Assembly (NCBI GenBank): GCA_028291515.1
Contig: JAQGHU010000047.1
Location: 1 to 39,809 of the forward strand
Length of the DNA: 39,809 nucleotides
Origin: Schlesneria sp.
GTDB lineage: Bacteria; Planctomycetota; Planctomycetia; Planctomycetales; Planctomycetaceae
Direction of reading: 5' to 3'
In this document: piece by piece, positions 7,986 through 15,325 of the stretch
How positions within the stretch are numbered: position 1 is the first letter of the stretch
Layout of the letters: each line of letters opens with the position of its first letter
Notes under the pieces: generated by a model
What the model saw: the letters and a program-made list of their open reading frames with translations, nothing else
Databases searched by the model: none
Told to the model about the DNA's origin: nothing
Translations under genes and position numbers: made by a program

Positions 7986-8960
7986 TCATCCAGTTTTGCG
8001 AAGGGACGAATTTGTTCGCAAGAATGCTGTCAGCGGATGATGCCAGCCATAACATCCAAGAGTTGTGCGACCGAGTCTCAGTACAATCGATGACAATTCT
8101 CGAAACGAATCACCTCCTATTACCGACACCCCAACGGCCGTCGGTGCTATGGCAAAATTGTAAAGTTACTATCGTCAACCTGAGCTGAGTACTGATTCGT
8201 TCAGAGCCCAACCGCAGCGTCGTTCGCAACTGGATATACGACAGCAAGTTGCGTCAAGAGAAGTAAGTTGAACAATTATGACAGGTTGCACGGCGCATTT
8301 CGCACTCCCGCACACGCGTTTTGATCACGGTTTGGATGTCATCGAATGCACTGGGTCACCACGTGGGTCCGCAACAATATTTAGCTCGACGCGTTGCAAT
8401 ACTTGGCCGATGGCACCAATGTCCCGCTCCGATTTTGATGGTGCTGGGCGTTCTGCAAGGTTTTTCGCAATGCGGGGTCTACTGCTCCCGCCAGATTTGC
8501 ACCCAATCTCACGCGCGAAAGAGCCCTCCATGCTTGGTAACGTGCGCAGAGTTAAGCAACGGACATGTGGCGCTTCTGTCGTGAAGGCCGGGAGAGTAAC
8601 AGAGAGCCTTACATTTCCGTCTCTTGCCACCGTCCACAATACAACATATTGCCCCAACAGCCCTTGCAAATTTCGCAAGGGTGCGAATGTACGGGCGTCG
8701 CGAAGACAACAGCCGCTTTACTGTTTGCCGCCTTTCTTGACCTCCAGTTTTTGAGACGGATCGACTGGTGAAGGCGAGGCATGCCCTGGTTAAATTACTT
8801 GAGAGCAAAAAATCAACGTAGCGATTCCAAATGGCAGCGTTTCGCGAGTAGTCTACAATTCCGCCCAAGGTGCATGGCCTTTATCCGCGGATCGAGGGCG
8901 ATCCTTGTTAGTCTTGGTACCCCCTTTCCGTCATGTTCGAATTTCGGTTCGTTGAGCTCG
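7986..8960. other. Gene-poor stretch before the accessory island
   Basis: Several overlapping open frames occur on both strands (for example 8278-8754 plus and 8325-8678 minus), but none shows a recognisable domain or a supported start. A 7-bp hairpin, CCCTTGC (8661-8667) with GCAAGGG (8675-8681), is the only clear structure. The left boundary of the integrated element probably lies in or near this stretch, but I could not find a copy of the tRNA-Gln 3' end that would mark it. Confidence 0.4.
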
Positions 8961-9695
8961 ATGAGTAGCGCGCCAGACATCAGTGACGAGTACATCCTCT
9001 ACTTATGGGACTTGAGGCAGGAACTACCCGTTCCGATTGCCAGGCTAAGTAATCTTACGCTTGAGGAATTGGATTCGCTTCAAGAGTACCTCCAAGAAAA
9101 AGTAAACAATCATTTTCTGCTCGTAACGCGGCCGGACGTGCAAGGCATTGCTGGCCTGCGATATGCAACTGAAGTAGACACACAAATCTTCCGAGTAACA
9201 CGTTCTGAGTCCATCACAAATTGGCTGGATGTGGCGACCCGATGGGAAACGTGCGTCAAATGGCGTGAGGGAGATGACTTTAGCGAGGTTCAAGACTGCA
9301 ATTGGAGTCTCTGGGGGAGAGTGCTCCAAATGTACGTTCCAAGCGCGGTCACGGAGCTACTGCGTATGCGGACTCACAAAACCACATCGCCGGCTCAACT
9401 GGATACAGAGATTGTCACACCTGGCCCGCCGACCGAATTGCTCCATGAACTAAGTAATCAACAGCGGAAGGTTCTTCTGCACCTTTGGACAAAAGTTCAC
9501 GCCACAAGTTGGTGGAGTCTGCCCGATGAATGCTGGCGATCAGGGGCAACCACGGGCCAAGAGAAAAGAACGATCGAGTCGGCATTAGAACGCCTTCGCG
9601 ATGCGTTGAATGCGAAGCCGAAATTTGGTCTCACCTTGGAAGTTCACTCCGCGGCCGAGACTACGAAGCTCGTGGGCAAACCGGCACGCAAATAA
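8961..9695 (+). CDS. Uncharacterised protein with winged-helix-like C-terminus
   Basis: Unrecognised 244-residue protein. Its C-terminal part (about 155-235) runs LHELSNQQRKVLLHLWTK, SWWSLPDECWRSG, then EKRTIESALERLRDALN and a short beta-like end, the helix-helix-helix-wing order of a winged-helix DNA-binding domain. The N-terminal part is rich in Glu, Asp, Leu and Trp with no recognised motif. The ATG at 8961 was chosen over a longer in-frame start at 8781, because the first 60 residues of the longer version look like translated non-coding sequence. It is the first gene of the accessory island and is followed by small ORFs and HTH proteins on the same strand, so a role in control or replication of the element is possible. 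Confidence 0.6.
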   Translation: MSSAPDISDEYILYLWDLRQELPVPIARLSNLTLEELDSLQEYLQEKVNNHFLLVTRPDVQGIAGLRYATEVDTQIFRVTRSESITNWLDVATRWETCVKWREGDDFSEVQDCNWSLWGRVLQMYVPSAVTELLRMRTHKTTSPAQLDTEIVTPGPPTELLHELSNQQRKVLLHLWTKVHATSWWSLPDECWRSGATTGQEKRTIESALERLRDALNAKPKFGLTLEVHSAAETTKLVGKPARK

Positions 9696-9790
9696 GACCG
9701 CAAATTATGGACGCCATGCGTCCCGATTTATGATCGCTGGCTGGTACTTGTCTCACTGTGATCTGTCCACATGACACAGGAGTCAGGTAA

Positions 9791-9982
9791 ATGACCGACG
9801 ATACGGAGCCGGAATTAATCTCGCAACTTCCGTCCCCTCAAGAAGTTCGTGCACATTTGGGCGTGTTGTTGCGCCATCTTGAGCTGATTCGAAAGTTACT
9901 GAGGCTCGCTGAACGCCGCGAAAAACTCAAGACGATGGCGGTCCCGCCAAACGTTGATCGGGAGGTACCCCCAGATGCGTAA
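9791..9982 (+). CDS. Small acidic/helical protein coupled to the next gene
   Basis: 63 residues, with a predicted amphipathic helix VRAHLGVLLRHLELIRKLLR followed by a charged segment. No family recognised. AGGAG lies about 11 nt upstream of the ATG. Its stop codon overlaps the start of the excisionase-like gene by 8 nt, indicating translational coupling, which supports this being a real gene despite its size. Confidence 0.6.
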   Translation: MTDDTEPELISQLPSPQEVRAHLGVLLRHLELIRKLLRLAERREKLKTMAVPPNVDREVPPDA

Positions 9983-10391
9983 GACGGCCCACGTTCAAAC
10001 CAAGGTCTGTCGACGGTCGGATGACGTTCCCGACGGCGCTAGAGGGCGAGCGACCGACCTAGCGCGAGAATCAATCGATACTGAAGGCGATATCACGCTA
10101 AATATCAGAATCAATCCCGTGTTTTTGGCGGAACTCGCTGAAGAGATTGCAGGCTCGATCATCGCCAAAACGCGAATTGACAGTCCCACCCTAGAAAAGT
10201 CTGAACGAAATGAGCAACTATTGGTTTCGACTAGCGGGGCCGCGCGATTGTTGAATGTTTCCGAGCGCCTACTCTGGGACATGACTCGCCCTAGAGGTCC
10301 AATACCGTGCGTGAAGGTCGGTGCAAGAATTCTATATTCGGTCAGTGCACTCCGCGAGTGGATCGCGGCTGCGATGGAGGAGCAAACATAA
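9975..10391 (+). CDS. Excisionase/MerR-type helix-turn-helix protein
   Basis: 138 residues. The C-terminal 55 residues form a typical excisionase-family DNA-binding domain: LVSTSGAARLLNVSERLLWDM, then the wing-like PIPCVKVGARILYSVSALRE followed by W. This HTH_17-type fold occurs in phage and integrative-element excisionases and directionality factors. The N-terminal half contains a segment ITLNIRINPVFLAELAEEIA of unknown role. The start at 9975 is supported by GGGAGG 8 nt upstream and by the overlap with the preceding small gene. Two genes upstream of an integrase-regulator pair, it is the best candidate for the element's recombination directionality factor, which is an inference from context. 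Confidence 0.75.
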   Translation: MRKTAHVQTKVCRRSDDVPDGARGRATDLARESIDTEGDITLNIRINPVFLAELAEEIAGSIIAKTRIDSPTLEKSERNEQLLVSTSGAARLLNVSERLLWDMTRPRGPIPCVKVGARILYSVSALREWIAAAMEEQT

Positions 10392-10523
10392 CACGAACGA
10401 CAGCCAAATTCCGATCCCAGTCGACCAATGCTTAACGGTCGTCAAAGGGGCAATGCAGAACCAACGAGATATACCCACGCGCGGCGGCTACCAAACTCAC
10501 CGCGCGCAGGAGAAAACCGACTT

Positions 10524-11264
10524 ATGAAGTCTAGCCTCGTATTCACGCACGAGTCAACACGATCGATGCAATACGCAATCCACGATAGCCCCATCAAATT
10601 GCTGGTTGCTGCAGTCGAAGAAGTTGGACCAGCCGCACAAGCGCTTGGAGGAATTCTTGTATTAACCACAAAGTCAACGTTCACAGAGGCAAAGAAAATT
10701 GCGAGTCAGGCTCGGCTGCCTCCAAAGACATTTCGAAACCAACTCCAAATATTACAGAGCGCAGGGTGGATTCAGAATAAAGGCAGGCAAACGACTAGGA
10801 CGGGGAGAGCGCGTCGAACGAACACGATCGAACTAACTCATAGAGTGCATGACGGTCTTAAGGACTTTCTGCCATTACCGCAGTCGGCGGCGGCCGCGAT
10901 GTTAAAGGAAACCTGGTCGACTCGAGTCATATGGGCTGTCGTCGTGCGTCGTGTTCTTGAGTTAACCTCGGGATTGAAGCACAGGCATCCCGAAGGATTT
11001 GAGTGGTCAGAACTAGAAACTGTGAAACGGCTAGAAATGCTTGGCTCGGACCGCTTCGGTTTCAGCATTTCATTGTTGCAGCGGCGTACTGGGCTAAGTC
11101 GAGACAGCATTATTGCCGCCCGACATCGTCTTGCCGCATTGAAGATGGTTTGCGCTCGAGAGGGTGTCGGGCATCAAGACTCAACCATTCTCATCCCAAA
11201 TTGGAGTCTGAAGCTTGTGACGAGGTACTACGAGGGAGATCGCGTTGCTTTTAGATGGGGGTAG
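10524..11264 (+). CDS. Putative replication initiator or regulator with two winged-helix regions
   Basis: 246 residues, no named family recognised with certainty. Two helix-turn-helix-like regions are visible: EAKKIASQARLPPKTFRNQL with QILQSAGWI around residues 58-88, and ISLLQRRTGLSRDSIIAARH with RLAALKMV around residues 187-220. Paired winged helices are typical of plasmid and phage replication initiators. Short GGGGTCGAC-type repeats and AT-rich direct repeats follow right after the stop, as in iteron-type origins. The ATG at 10524 has AGGAG upstream; a longer in-frame start at 10428 would add an unlikely Arg-rich leader. A purely regulatory role is the alternative. Confidence 0.55.
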   Translation: MKSSLVFTHESTRSMQYAIHDSPIKLLVAAVEEVGPAAQALGGILVLTTKSTFTEAKKIASQARLPPKTFRNQLQILQSAGWIQNKGRQTTRTGRARRTNTIELTHRVHDGLKDFLPLPQSAAAAMLKETWSTRVIWAVVVRRVLELTSGLKHRHPEGFEWSELETVKRLEMLGSDRFGFSISLLQRRTGLSRDSIIAARHRLAALKMVCAREGVGHQDSTILIPNWSLKLVTRYYEGDRVAFRWG

Positions 11265-11380
11265 TCGAACTTTGGGTAGGGGGGGTCGACATTTGGAAAA
11301 CGAAGGGAGGCGATTTGTGGACACCGGGTGGGGTCGACTTTTGGGAATTGCTCTTATCTCTTAAAAGATTTATCTCTTAA
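11257..11380. repeat. Iteron-like GTCGAC repeats followed by AT-rich direct repeats
   Basis: Three related copies occur at 11261-11276 (GTAGTCGAACTTTGGG), 11281-11296 (GGGGGTCGACATTTGG) and 11330-11345 (GGGGTCGACTTTTGGG). They are followed by two exact copies of TTATCTCTTAA at 11354-11364 and 11370-11380. All lie directly downstream of the putative initiator gene. The pattern fits a replication origin or an operator cluster; neither is proven. Confidence 0.6.
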
Positions 11381-11428
11381 GCATTCACTATACGTAAACA
11401 AAACCGACGCACCGCCGAGAGGCTCACA

Positions 11429-11539
11429 ATGAAAGTTGATAGCAATCGCAGAAGACAGCGACGACTGACGCTCGAAGGTCACCAAACGCAGGCACGAGAT
11501 GAGTCGGCTGCGTGCGTCTTATCGGATCTCATTTATTGA
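11429..11539 (+). CDS. Possible small basic ORF
   Basis: A 36-residue Arg/Gln-rich ORF begins at an ATG with GAGAGG 6 nt upstream and ends at TGA 11537-11539. It resembles no known family. It may be real, because it sits in the only otherwise empty part of the island (11381-11676), but it could be chance. Confidence 0.25.
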   Translation: MKVDSNRRRQRRLTLEGHQTQARDESAACVLSDLIY

Positions 11540-11676
11540 GGGATCTGACATAAAGGGGCATGTGAACTTTGAAAAGGACAGGCGACACCCGAGCGGCCGC
11601 TTGAAGCTGATCCGGTAGAGGCTCGTCGGCAATCGTTCCCTGTGCACGGGATCCGTGAAAACGAAGTAGCACCCAG

Positions 11677-11718
11677 TTGACACATATCCCACGTGGTACA
11701 TAATGGAGTTGTCCATTA
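11677..11718 (+). promoter_or_regulatory. Sigma-70-type promoter with palindromic operator over the -10
   Basis: A perfect -35 hexamer TTGACA (11677-11682), a 16-nt spacer and CATAAT (11699-11704, five of six matches) form a strong housekeeping promoter. A 7-bp inverted repeat TAATGGA-GTTG-TCCATTA (11701-11718) overlaps the -10 and start site. It points toward the small ORF, XRE regulator and integrase, and could be the binding site through which a regulator represses them. Confidence 0.6.
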
Positions 11719-11822
11719 AAAATGGGAAAACAATGATGTAAACGGACCTGGGGTTAGTTTGGGTTCGACATAGCAGCAACCAGAATCCCCCCAGTTGTGA
11801 ATCTTCTTAAACAGGAAGCGCC

Positions 11823-11969
11823 ATGCAAATCATCAACGCACTTAGTGCTACTGGCGTTTCGCTGTGGGAAATTGCGACGAAACTGCAGTCGACAGTTCAG
11901 CGAATCGTAAATCGGGTCGCAGCGGAATGGTGGCGGCATTGGTCGAACATCGCCGGTCTACTCCAGTGA
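11823..11969 (+). CDS. Small ORF upstream of the XRE regulator
   Basis: 48 residues from an ATG with AGGA 6 nt upstream, ending at TGA 11967-11969. The segment GVSLWEIATKLQSTVQRIV has a helix-turn-helix flavour but is too short for a firm call. It could be a leader peptide or a small regulator of the element. Confidence 0.4.
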   Translation: MQIINALSATGVSLWEIATKLQSTVQRIVNRVAAEWWRHWSNIAGLLQ

Positions 11970-12013
11970 ATATCGATGCAGATCGGATCAAAGCGTTGGT
12001 GGAGAGAATCGAA

Positions 12014-12265
12014 ATGCAGGACCTGGAATTGATCTTACGGCAAGCAATCAAGGACAGCGGGAAGACTCATTACGCAATCGGGAAGTTGGCTGAAGTTGCA
12101 CCGGGAGTTCTCGACCGATTCGTCGCTGGCACTCGTGGCATCACCTTGGCAACAGCAAGCAAGGTCGCTGGAGTTCTCGGATTGGGACTTATGACGATCG
12201 ATCAGGAGTCATACGCTGACGTGTCCGCGAAGAAGCCGAAGAAGAAAGTAACGAAGCGAAATTAG
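12014..12265 (+). CDS. XRE-type helix-turn-helix transcriptional regulator
   Basis: 83 residues. The body LRQAIKDSGKTHYAIGKLAE followed by VAPGVLDRFVAG and ITLATASKVAGVLGLGL is a compact Cro/CI-type five-helix DNA-binding domain, with a Lys-rich tail. The start at 12014 is preferred because GGTGGAG lies about 8 nt upstream and the domain begins right there; a longer GTG start at 11864 would add about 50 poorly structured residues. It lies 60 nt before the integrase and downstream of the promoter-operator at 11677-11718, so it probably controls its own transcript. The target site is inferred. Confidence 0.8.
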   Translation: MQDLELILRQAIKDSGKTHYAIGKLAEVAPGVLDRFVAGTRGITLATASKVAGVLGLGLMTIDQESYADVSAKKPKKKVTKRN

Positions 12266-12324
12266 CAACATTCAAGTTTCGCAATTTTTGCGACGGGTGA
12301 ACCCAGCAGCGAGGAGGATGACGA

Positions 12325-13611
12325 ATGGCCAGCATTTCGACGGACTCAGAGGGGCTACGGCGAATTCTGTTTGTGAGTGGCGAAGGCAAACGGAAGGCGA
12401 TTAGGCTCGGTCGGGTTTCGATGAAACTCGCCGAATCGTTTCTAACACGCGTCGAGTCTATGGCGTCAGCCCTAATGCTCCGACAGCCATTCGACCGAGA
12501 CCTTTCCTTGTGGCTGGCCGGGCTGGCCGACAAGCAGTTCGAAAAGTTGGTCAAAGCTGGGTTGGTACAGCCACGGAACCAAAAAACGAATGCAGTACCG
12601 GTCGGCCCAACATTGGGAGAATTCATAGATCAATACACGGCGGGGCGTAAGGATGTGAAGCCGGGAACCCAGACGAATTATCGCATCTGCCGCCAAAAAT
12701 TGGTCGCCTTCTTCGGTGAATCGCGGCCGCTCTCGGCTATCACGGCATTGGATGCGGACAGATTTCGATCCGGGTGCAAGGGCGACAAGCTCTCGGAGAA
12801 TTACACACGAACTCTGGTCAAAAACGCGAAGCTAATTTTTGGAGCCGCAGTCAAAGGCAAGGTCATATCAGAGAACCCATTCGCGGGACATAAGACGACA
12901 GTCTACTCTCGGCCAGAGCGAATGGAATTTATAGACTTGGAAAGCTCAAGAAAAGTGTTGGCCGCTTGTCCGAGCGCAGAATGGAAAGCTATCTTTTCTT
13001 TGTGTCGTTTCGGTGGATTGCGTTGTCCTTCGGAGGTGCTCGCGCTTCGTTGGGATTCAATCGATTGGGATCGCGGTCGGGTTCTCATCCGGTCCCCCAA
13101 GACCGAGCATCATGAAGGCGGCGAGTACAGAACGATTCCGCTCTTTCCTGAACTTCGTGATGCCCTAAGTGAATTGGATCTTGCGACTCCTGACGGAGGA
13201 GATTTCGTTATTAGGCCGAAGGCACGAGGAGCACATTCAAACCTCCGCACAACGTTCGCCAAGATCATCGCAAAGGCGGGTGTAAAGCCGTGGGGGAAAC
13301 CGTTCCAAAATCTGCGGAGTTCACGCGAAACTGAATTGATGCAATCGCATCCGATCCACGTTGTGACCGCATGGCTTGGCAACACGCCAAAAGTGGCATT
13401 GGAAAGCTATCTACAAGTCCGAGATTCAGACTTTGACTTGGCAGCAGGGACGCAGAAAACGGCGCAGCATGCTCCCGTTACGACAGGTGGCGACTCGCTG
13501 ATTGCGTCGCCGGAAATGAAAAACCCCTTGTTTCCCGTAGGGACGCAAGGGGCCGCGAATGCACGCGATCAATTTAGTTGCCCGGAAAGGATTCGAACCT
13601 TTACTAAGTGA
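12325..13611 (+). CDS. Tyrosine recombinase/integrase of the integrated element
   Basis: 428 residues, phage-type integrase that catalyses site-specific recombination into the tRNA-Gln gene. The core-binding SAM-like domain spans about 95-180 (TLGEFIDQYTAGRKDVKPGT onward). The catalytic domain shows Arg233 in GGLRCPSEVLALRW, a Lys around 259, Arg331 in FQNLRSSRETEL (the usual His of HxLR is Gln), WLGN at about 350, and the nucleophile Tyr362 in ALESYLQV. GAGGAGG precedes the ATG. The C-terminal residues, CPERIRTFTK, are encoded by the antisense of the tRNA-Gln gene, so the stop lies inside the attachment region. The altered box II residue may still allow activity, as similar substitutions occur in other integrases. 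Confidence 0.93.
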   Translation: MASISTDSEGLRRILFVSGEGKRKAIRLGRVSMKLAESFLTRVESMASALMLRQPFDRDLSLWLAGLADKQFEKLVKAGLVQPRNQKTNAVPVGPTLGEFIDQYTAGRKDVKPGTQTNYRICRQKLVAFFGESRPLSAITALDADRFRSGCKGDKLSENYTRTLVKNAKLIFGAAVKGKVISENPFAGHKTTVYSRPERMEFIDLESSRKVLAACPSAEWKAIFSLCRFGGLRCPSEVLALRWDSIDWDRGRVLIRSPKTEHHEGGEYRTIPLFPELRDALSELDLATPDGGDFVIRPKARGAHSNLRTTFAKIIAKAGVKPWGKPFQNLRSSRETELMQSHPIHVVTAWLGNTPKVALESYLQVRDSDFDLAAGTQKTAQHAPVTTGGDSLIASPEMKNPLFPVGTQGAANARDQFSCPERIRTFTK

Positions 13612-13648
13612 TTCAGAGTCACTCGTGCTACCATTACACTACCAGGCA
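13578..13648 (-). tRNA. tRNA-Gln (anticodon CTG), integration target
   Basis: On the minus strand, the acceptor TGCCTGG pairs with CCGGGCA (one T-G pair), a D arm with AATGGTAGC is present, the anticodon stem AGTGA/TCACT encloses loop CTCTGAA (anticodon CTG, glutamine), and the T arm reads AAAGG-TTCGAAT-CCTTT. CCA is not encoded. The integrase gene ends inside this tRNA on the opposite strand, so the tRNA 3' half is the likely attachment core. Confidence 0.93.
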
Positions 13649-14057
13649 GGGTCACTTCCAACGCCGAAACTGGTCGGCGGGAGGGTGATGAACTGGGAAG
13701 TATACTCGTTGGACAGGATTTGCCAATTCCGATTGGAACTTTTTTCCGACGCAGGCTTTTCGACGGATGTCCCCTCCAATTTGACTCGCTACAACCCAAC
13801 CTGACATCCCATGCGGTACTTTGCGAATTTCGCGGCTCTCGCGAACGGATCGATGGTTGTTGTTGCCTCTGGCACGTTCTCGGCATTGCCGTCCAGTCAA
13901 TCAGACACGACGTGGCCTCGTTCCGTTCGGTGCTAAACACCGGCCATCTTCAGAAATGACGCCGCTGTGGTTGAATCTCGGGCAAGCCCGCGATTACCCT
14001 GCGACAGTCTCTTGAAGACGCGCCGCGATCGGAATCCTCGACCTGGACTTTAGCCTC
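13649..14057. other. Intergenic region, nothing recognised
   Basis: About 400 bases between the tRNA and the peptidase gene. Short open frames on both strands have no domain or ribosome-binding support. It should contain the tRNA-Gln promoter (reading left) and the peptidase promoter (reading right), but no clear hexamers were found. Confidence 0.4.
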
Positions 14058-15236
14058 ATGTTCGACTTGAACGCGATTCAGTCTGCGATTCGTGCCCTGA
14101 ACCTCGATGGCTGGCTGCTGTACGACTTCCGAGGCAGCAACATTCTCGCGCGGCGAATCCTGCAGTTCGCCGACGGTGCCATGGGATCGCGACGTTGCAT
14201 GTACTTCATCCCGGCATCAGGAACCCCGCGCAAGCTGGTCCATCGGATCGAATCGGGCGCCCTCGATCACTTGCCGGGCGACAAGACGGTCTACCTGAAG
14301 TGGCAGGAGTTCGAAGCGGGGGTCGCCAGTCTGACAACGGGCTTGAAATCCATCGCGATGGAATACTCGCCACGCAACGCAAATCCGTATATCTCTCGCG
14401 TCGACGCTGGCACGATTGAACTCGTTCGCTCGAACGGTGCCGAGATCTATCCATCGGGCGACCTCGTCCAGATGTTTGAAGCGGTGTGGGACGAAGAGCA
14501 GTGGGCCATGCATCAGGCCGCGGGCGTGCATACTGACTCCGCCTATGCGGCTGCCTGGAAGTTCATCGCCGATCAGGTTCGCCAGCACGGCGAAACGACC
14601 GAAGCCGCCGTCCGCGATGTCATCATGGATCACTTCGCAAAGCACGACCTGACGACCTACCATCCTCCGATCGTGGGCGTGAATGCCAACAGCGGCGACC
14701 CGCATTATGAAACCGGCACCGCTCCGATCCGCAAAGGGGATTTCGTCCTCGTCGACTTGTGGGCCAAACTCGACAAGCCACGAGCGGTCTATAGCGACCT
14801 CACTCGAGTCGGCTTTGTCGGCGAAACAGTTCCCGAGAAATACGAATCGATCTTCCAGATTGTCGCCGCCGCCCGCGATGCCGCAATCAAACTGGTGACC
14901 GATCGGTTCGCTGCGAAGGAACCTCTGCAAGGATACGAAGTCGACGACGCCTGCCGCGCGGTCATCGAGAAAACAGGCTACGGCCAGTACTTTGTCCATC
15001 GCACCGGCCACAGCATCGGCCAGGAAGTCCACGGTAATGGAGCCAACATGGACAACTTGGAAACTCACGAAACGCGCCGCGTCTTGACCGGCGCTTGCTT
15101 CTCAGTCGAACCAGGCATCTATCAGGCCGAGTTCGGCGTCCGCAGCGAAGTCGATGTCTATGTCGACCCGCAAGGGAAAGTCCACGTCACCGCCGGCGAA
15201 CTGCAACGCCACGTCGTCCCGATCCTGAAGCAGTAG
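14058..15236 (+). CDS. M24-family metallopeptidase (Xaa-Pro aminopeptidase-like)
   Basis: 392 residues. The pita-bread peptidase fold carries all five metal ligands: Asp233 (VLVDLWAK), Asp247 (YSDLTR), His318 (FVHRTGHSIG), Glu351 (SVEPG) and Glu364 (RSEVDV). The N-terminal third is the creatinase-like domain typical of aminopeptidase P and prolidases. It likely releases N-terminal residues before proline or cleaves X-Pro dipeptides in the cytoplasm, since no signal peptide is seen. The ATG at 14058 begins at the usual family position; no strong ribosome-binding site precedes it. It converges with the sulfatase gene, with a hairpin repeat in the 89-nt gap. Confidence 0.93.
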   Translation: MFDLNAIQSAIRALNLDGWLLYDFRGSNILARRILQFADGAMGSRRCMYFIPASGTPRKLVHRIESGALDHLPGDKTVYLKWQEFEAGVASLTTGLKSIAMEYSPRNANPYISRVDAGTIELVRSNGAEIYPSGDLVQMFEAVWDEEQWAMHQAAGVHTDSAYAAAWKFIADQVRQHGETTEAAVRDVIMDHFAKHDLTTYHPPIVGVNANSGDPHYETGTAPIRKGDFVLVDLWAKLDKPRAVYSDLTRVGFVGETVPEKYESIFQIVAAARDAAIKLVTDRFAAKEPLQGYEVDDACRAVIEKTGYGQYFVHRTGHSIGQEVHGNGANMDNLETHETRRVLTGACFSVEPGIYQAEFGVRSEVDVYVDPQGKVHVTAGELQRHVVPILKQ

Positions 15237-15271
15237 AGACACGACGAAGACGCCGTCCTGATTCTTCAGGC

Positions 15272-15297
15272 GAGCCGCGCTGCGTCAGCACGCGGAC
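15272..15297. repeat. 26-bp hairpin repeat, copy 1
   Basis: A 26-nt sequence starting GAGCCGCGCTGCG and ending CACGCGGAC. Inside it CCGCG pairs with CGCGG, with a further TGC/GCA pairing and a one-base bulge. It lies between the convergent peptidase and sulfatase genes and could act as a terminator. An identical copy is at 16855-16880. Confidence 0.75.
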
Positions 15298-15325
15298 TCT
15301 TCGGCCTCATTATGCGCGCACGCCA

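Noticed and set aside
8278-8754. 158-codon open frame on the plus strand
   Set aside because: No recognisable domain, biased composition, no ribosome-binding site, and competing open frames on the minus strand at the same place.
5800-8960. Left attachment site copy of tRNA-Gln 3' end
   Set aside because: No stretch resembling the tRNA 3' half was found by eye, so no left boundary is claimed.
11257-11380. CRISPR array
   Set aside because: Repeats are short, imperfect, irregularly spaced, and no cas gene is present.
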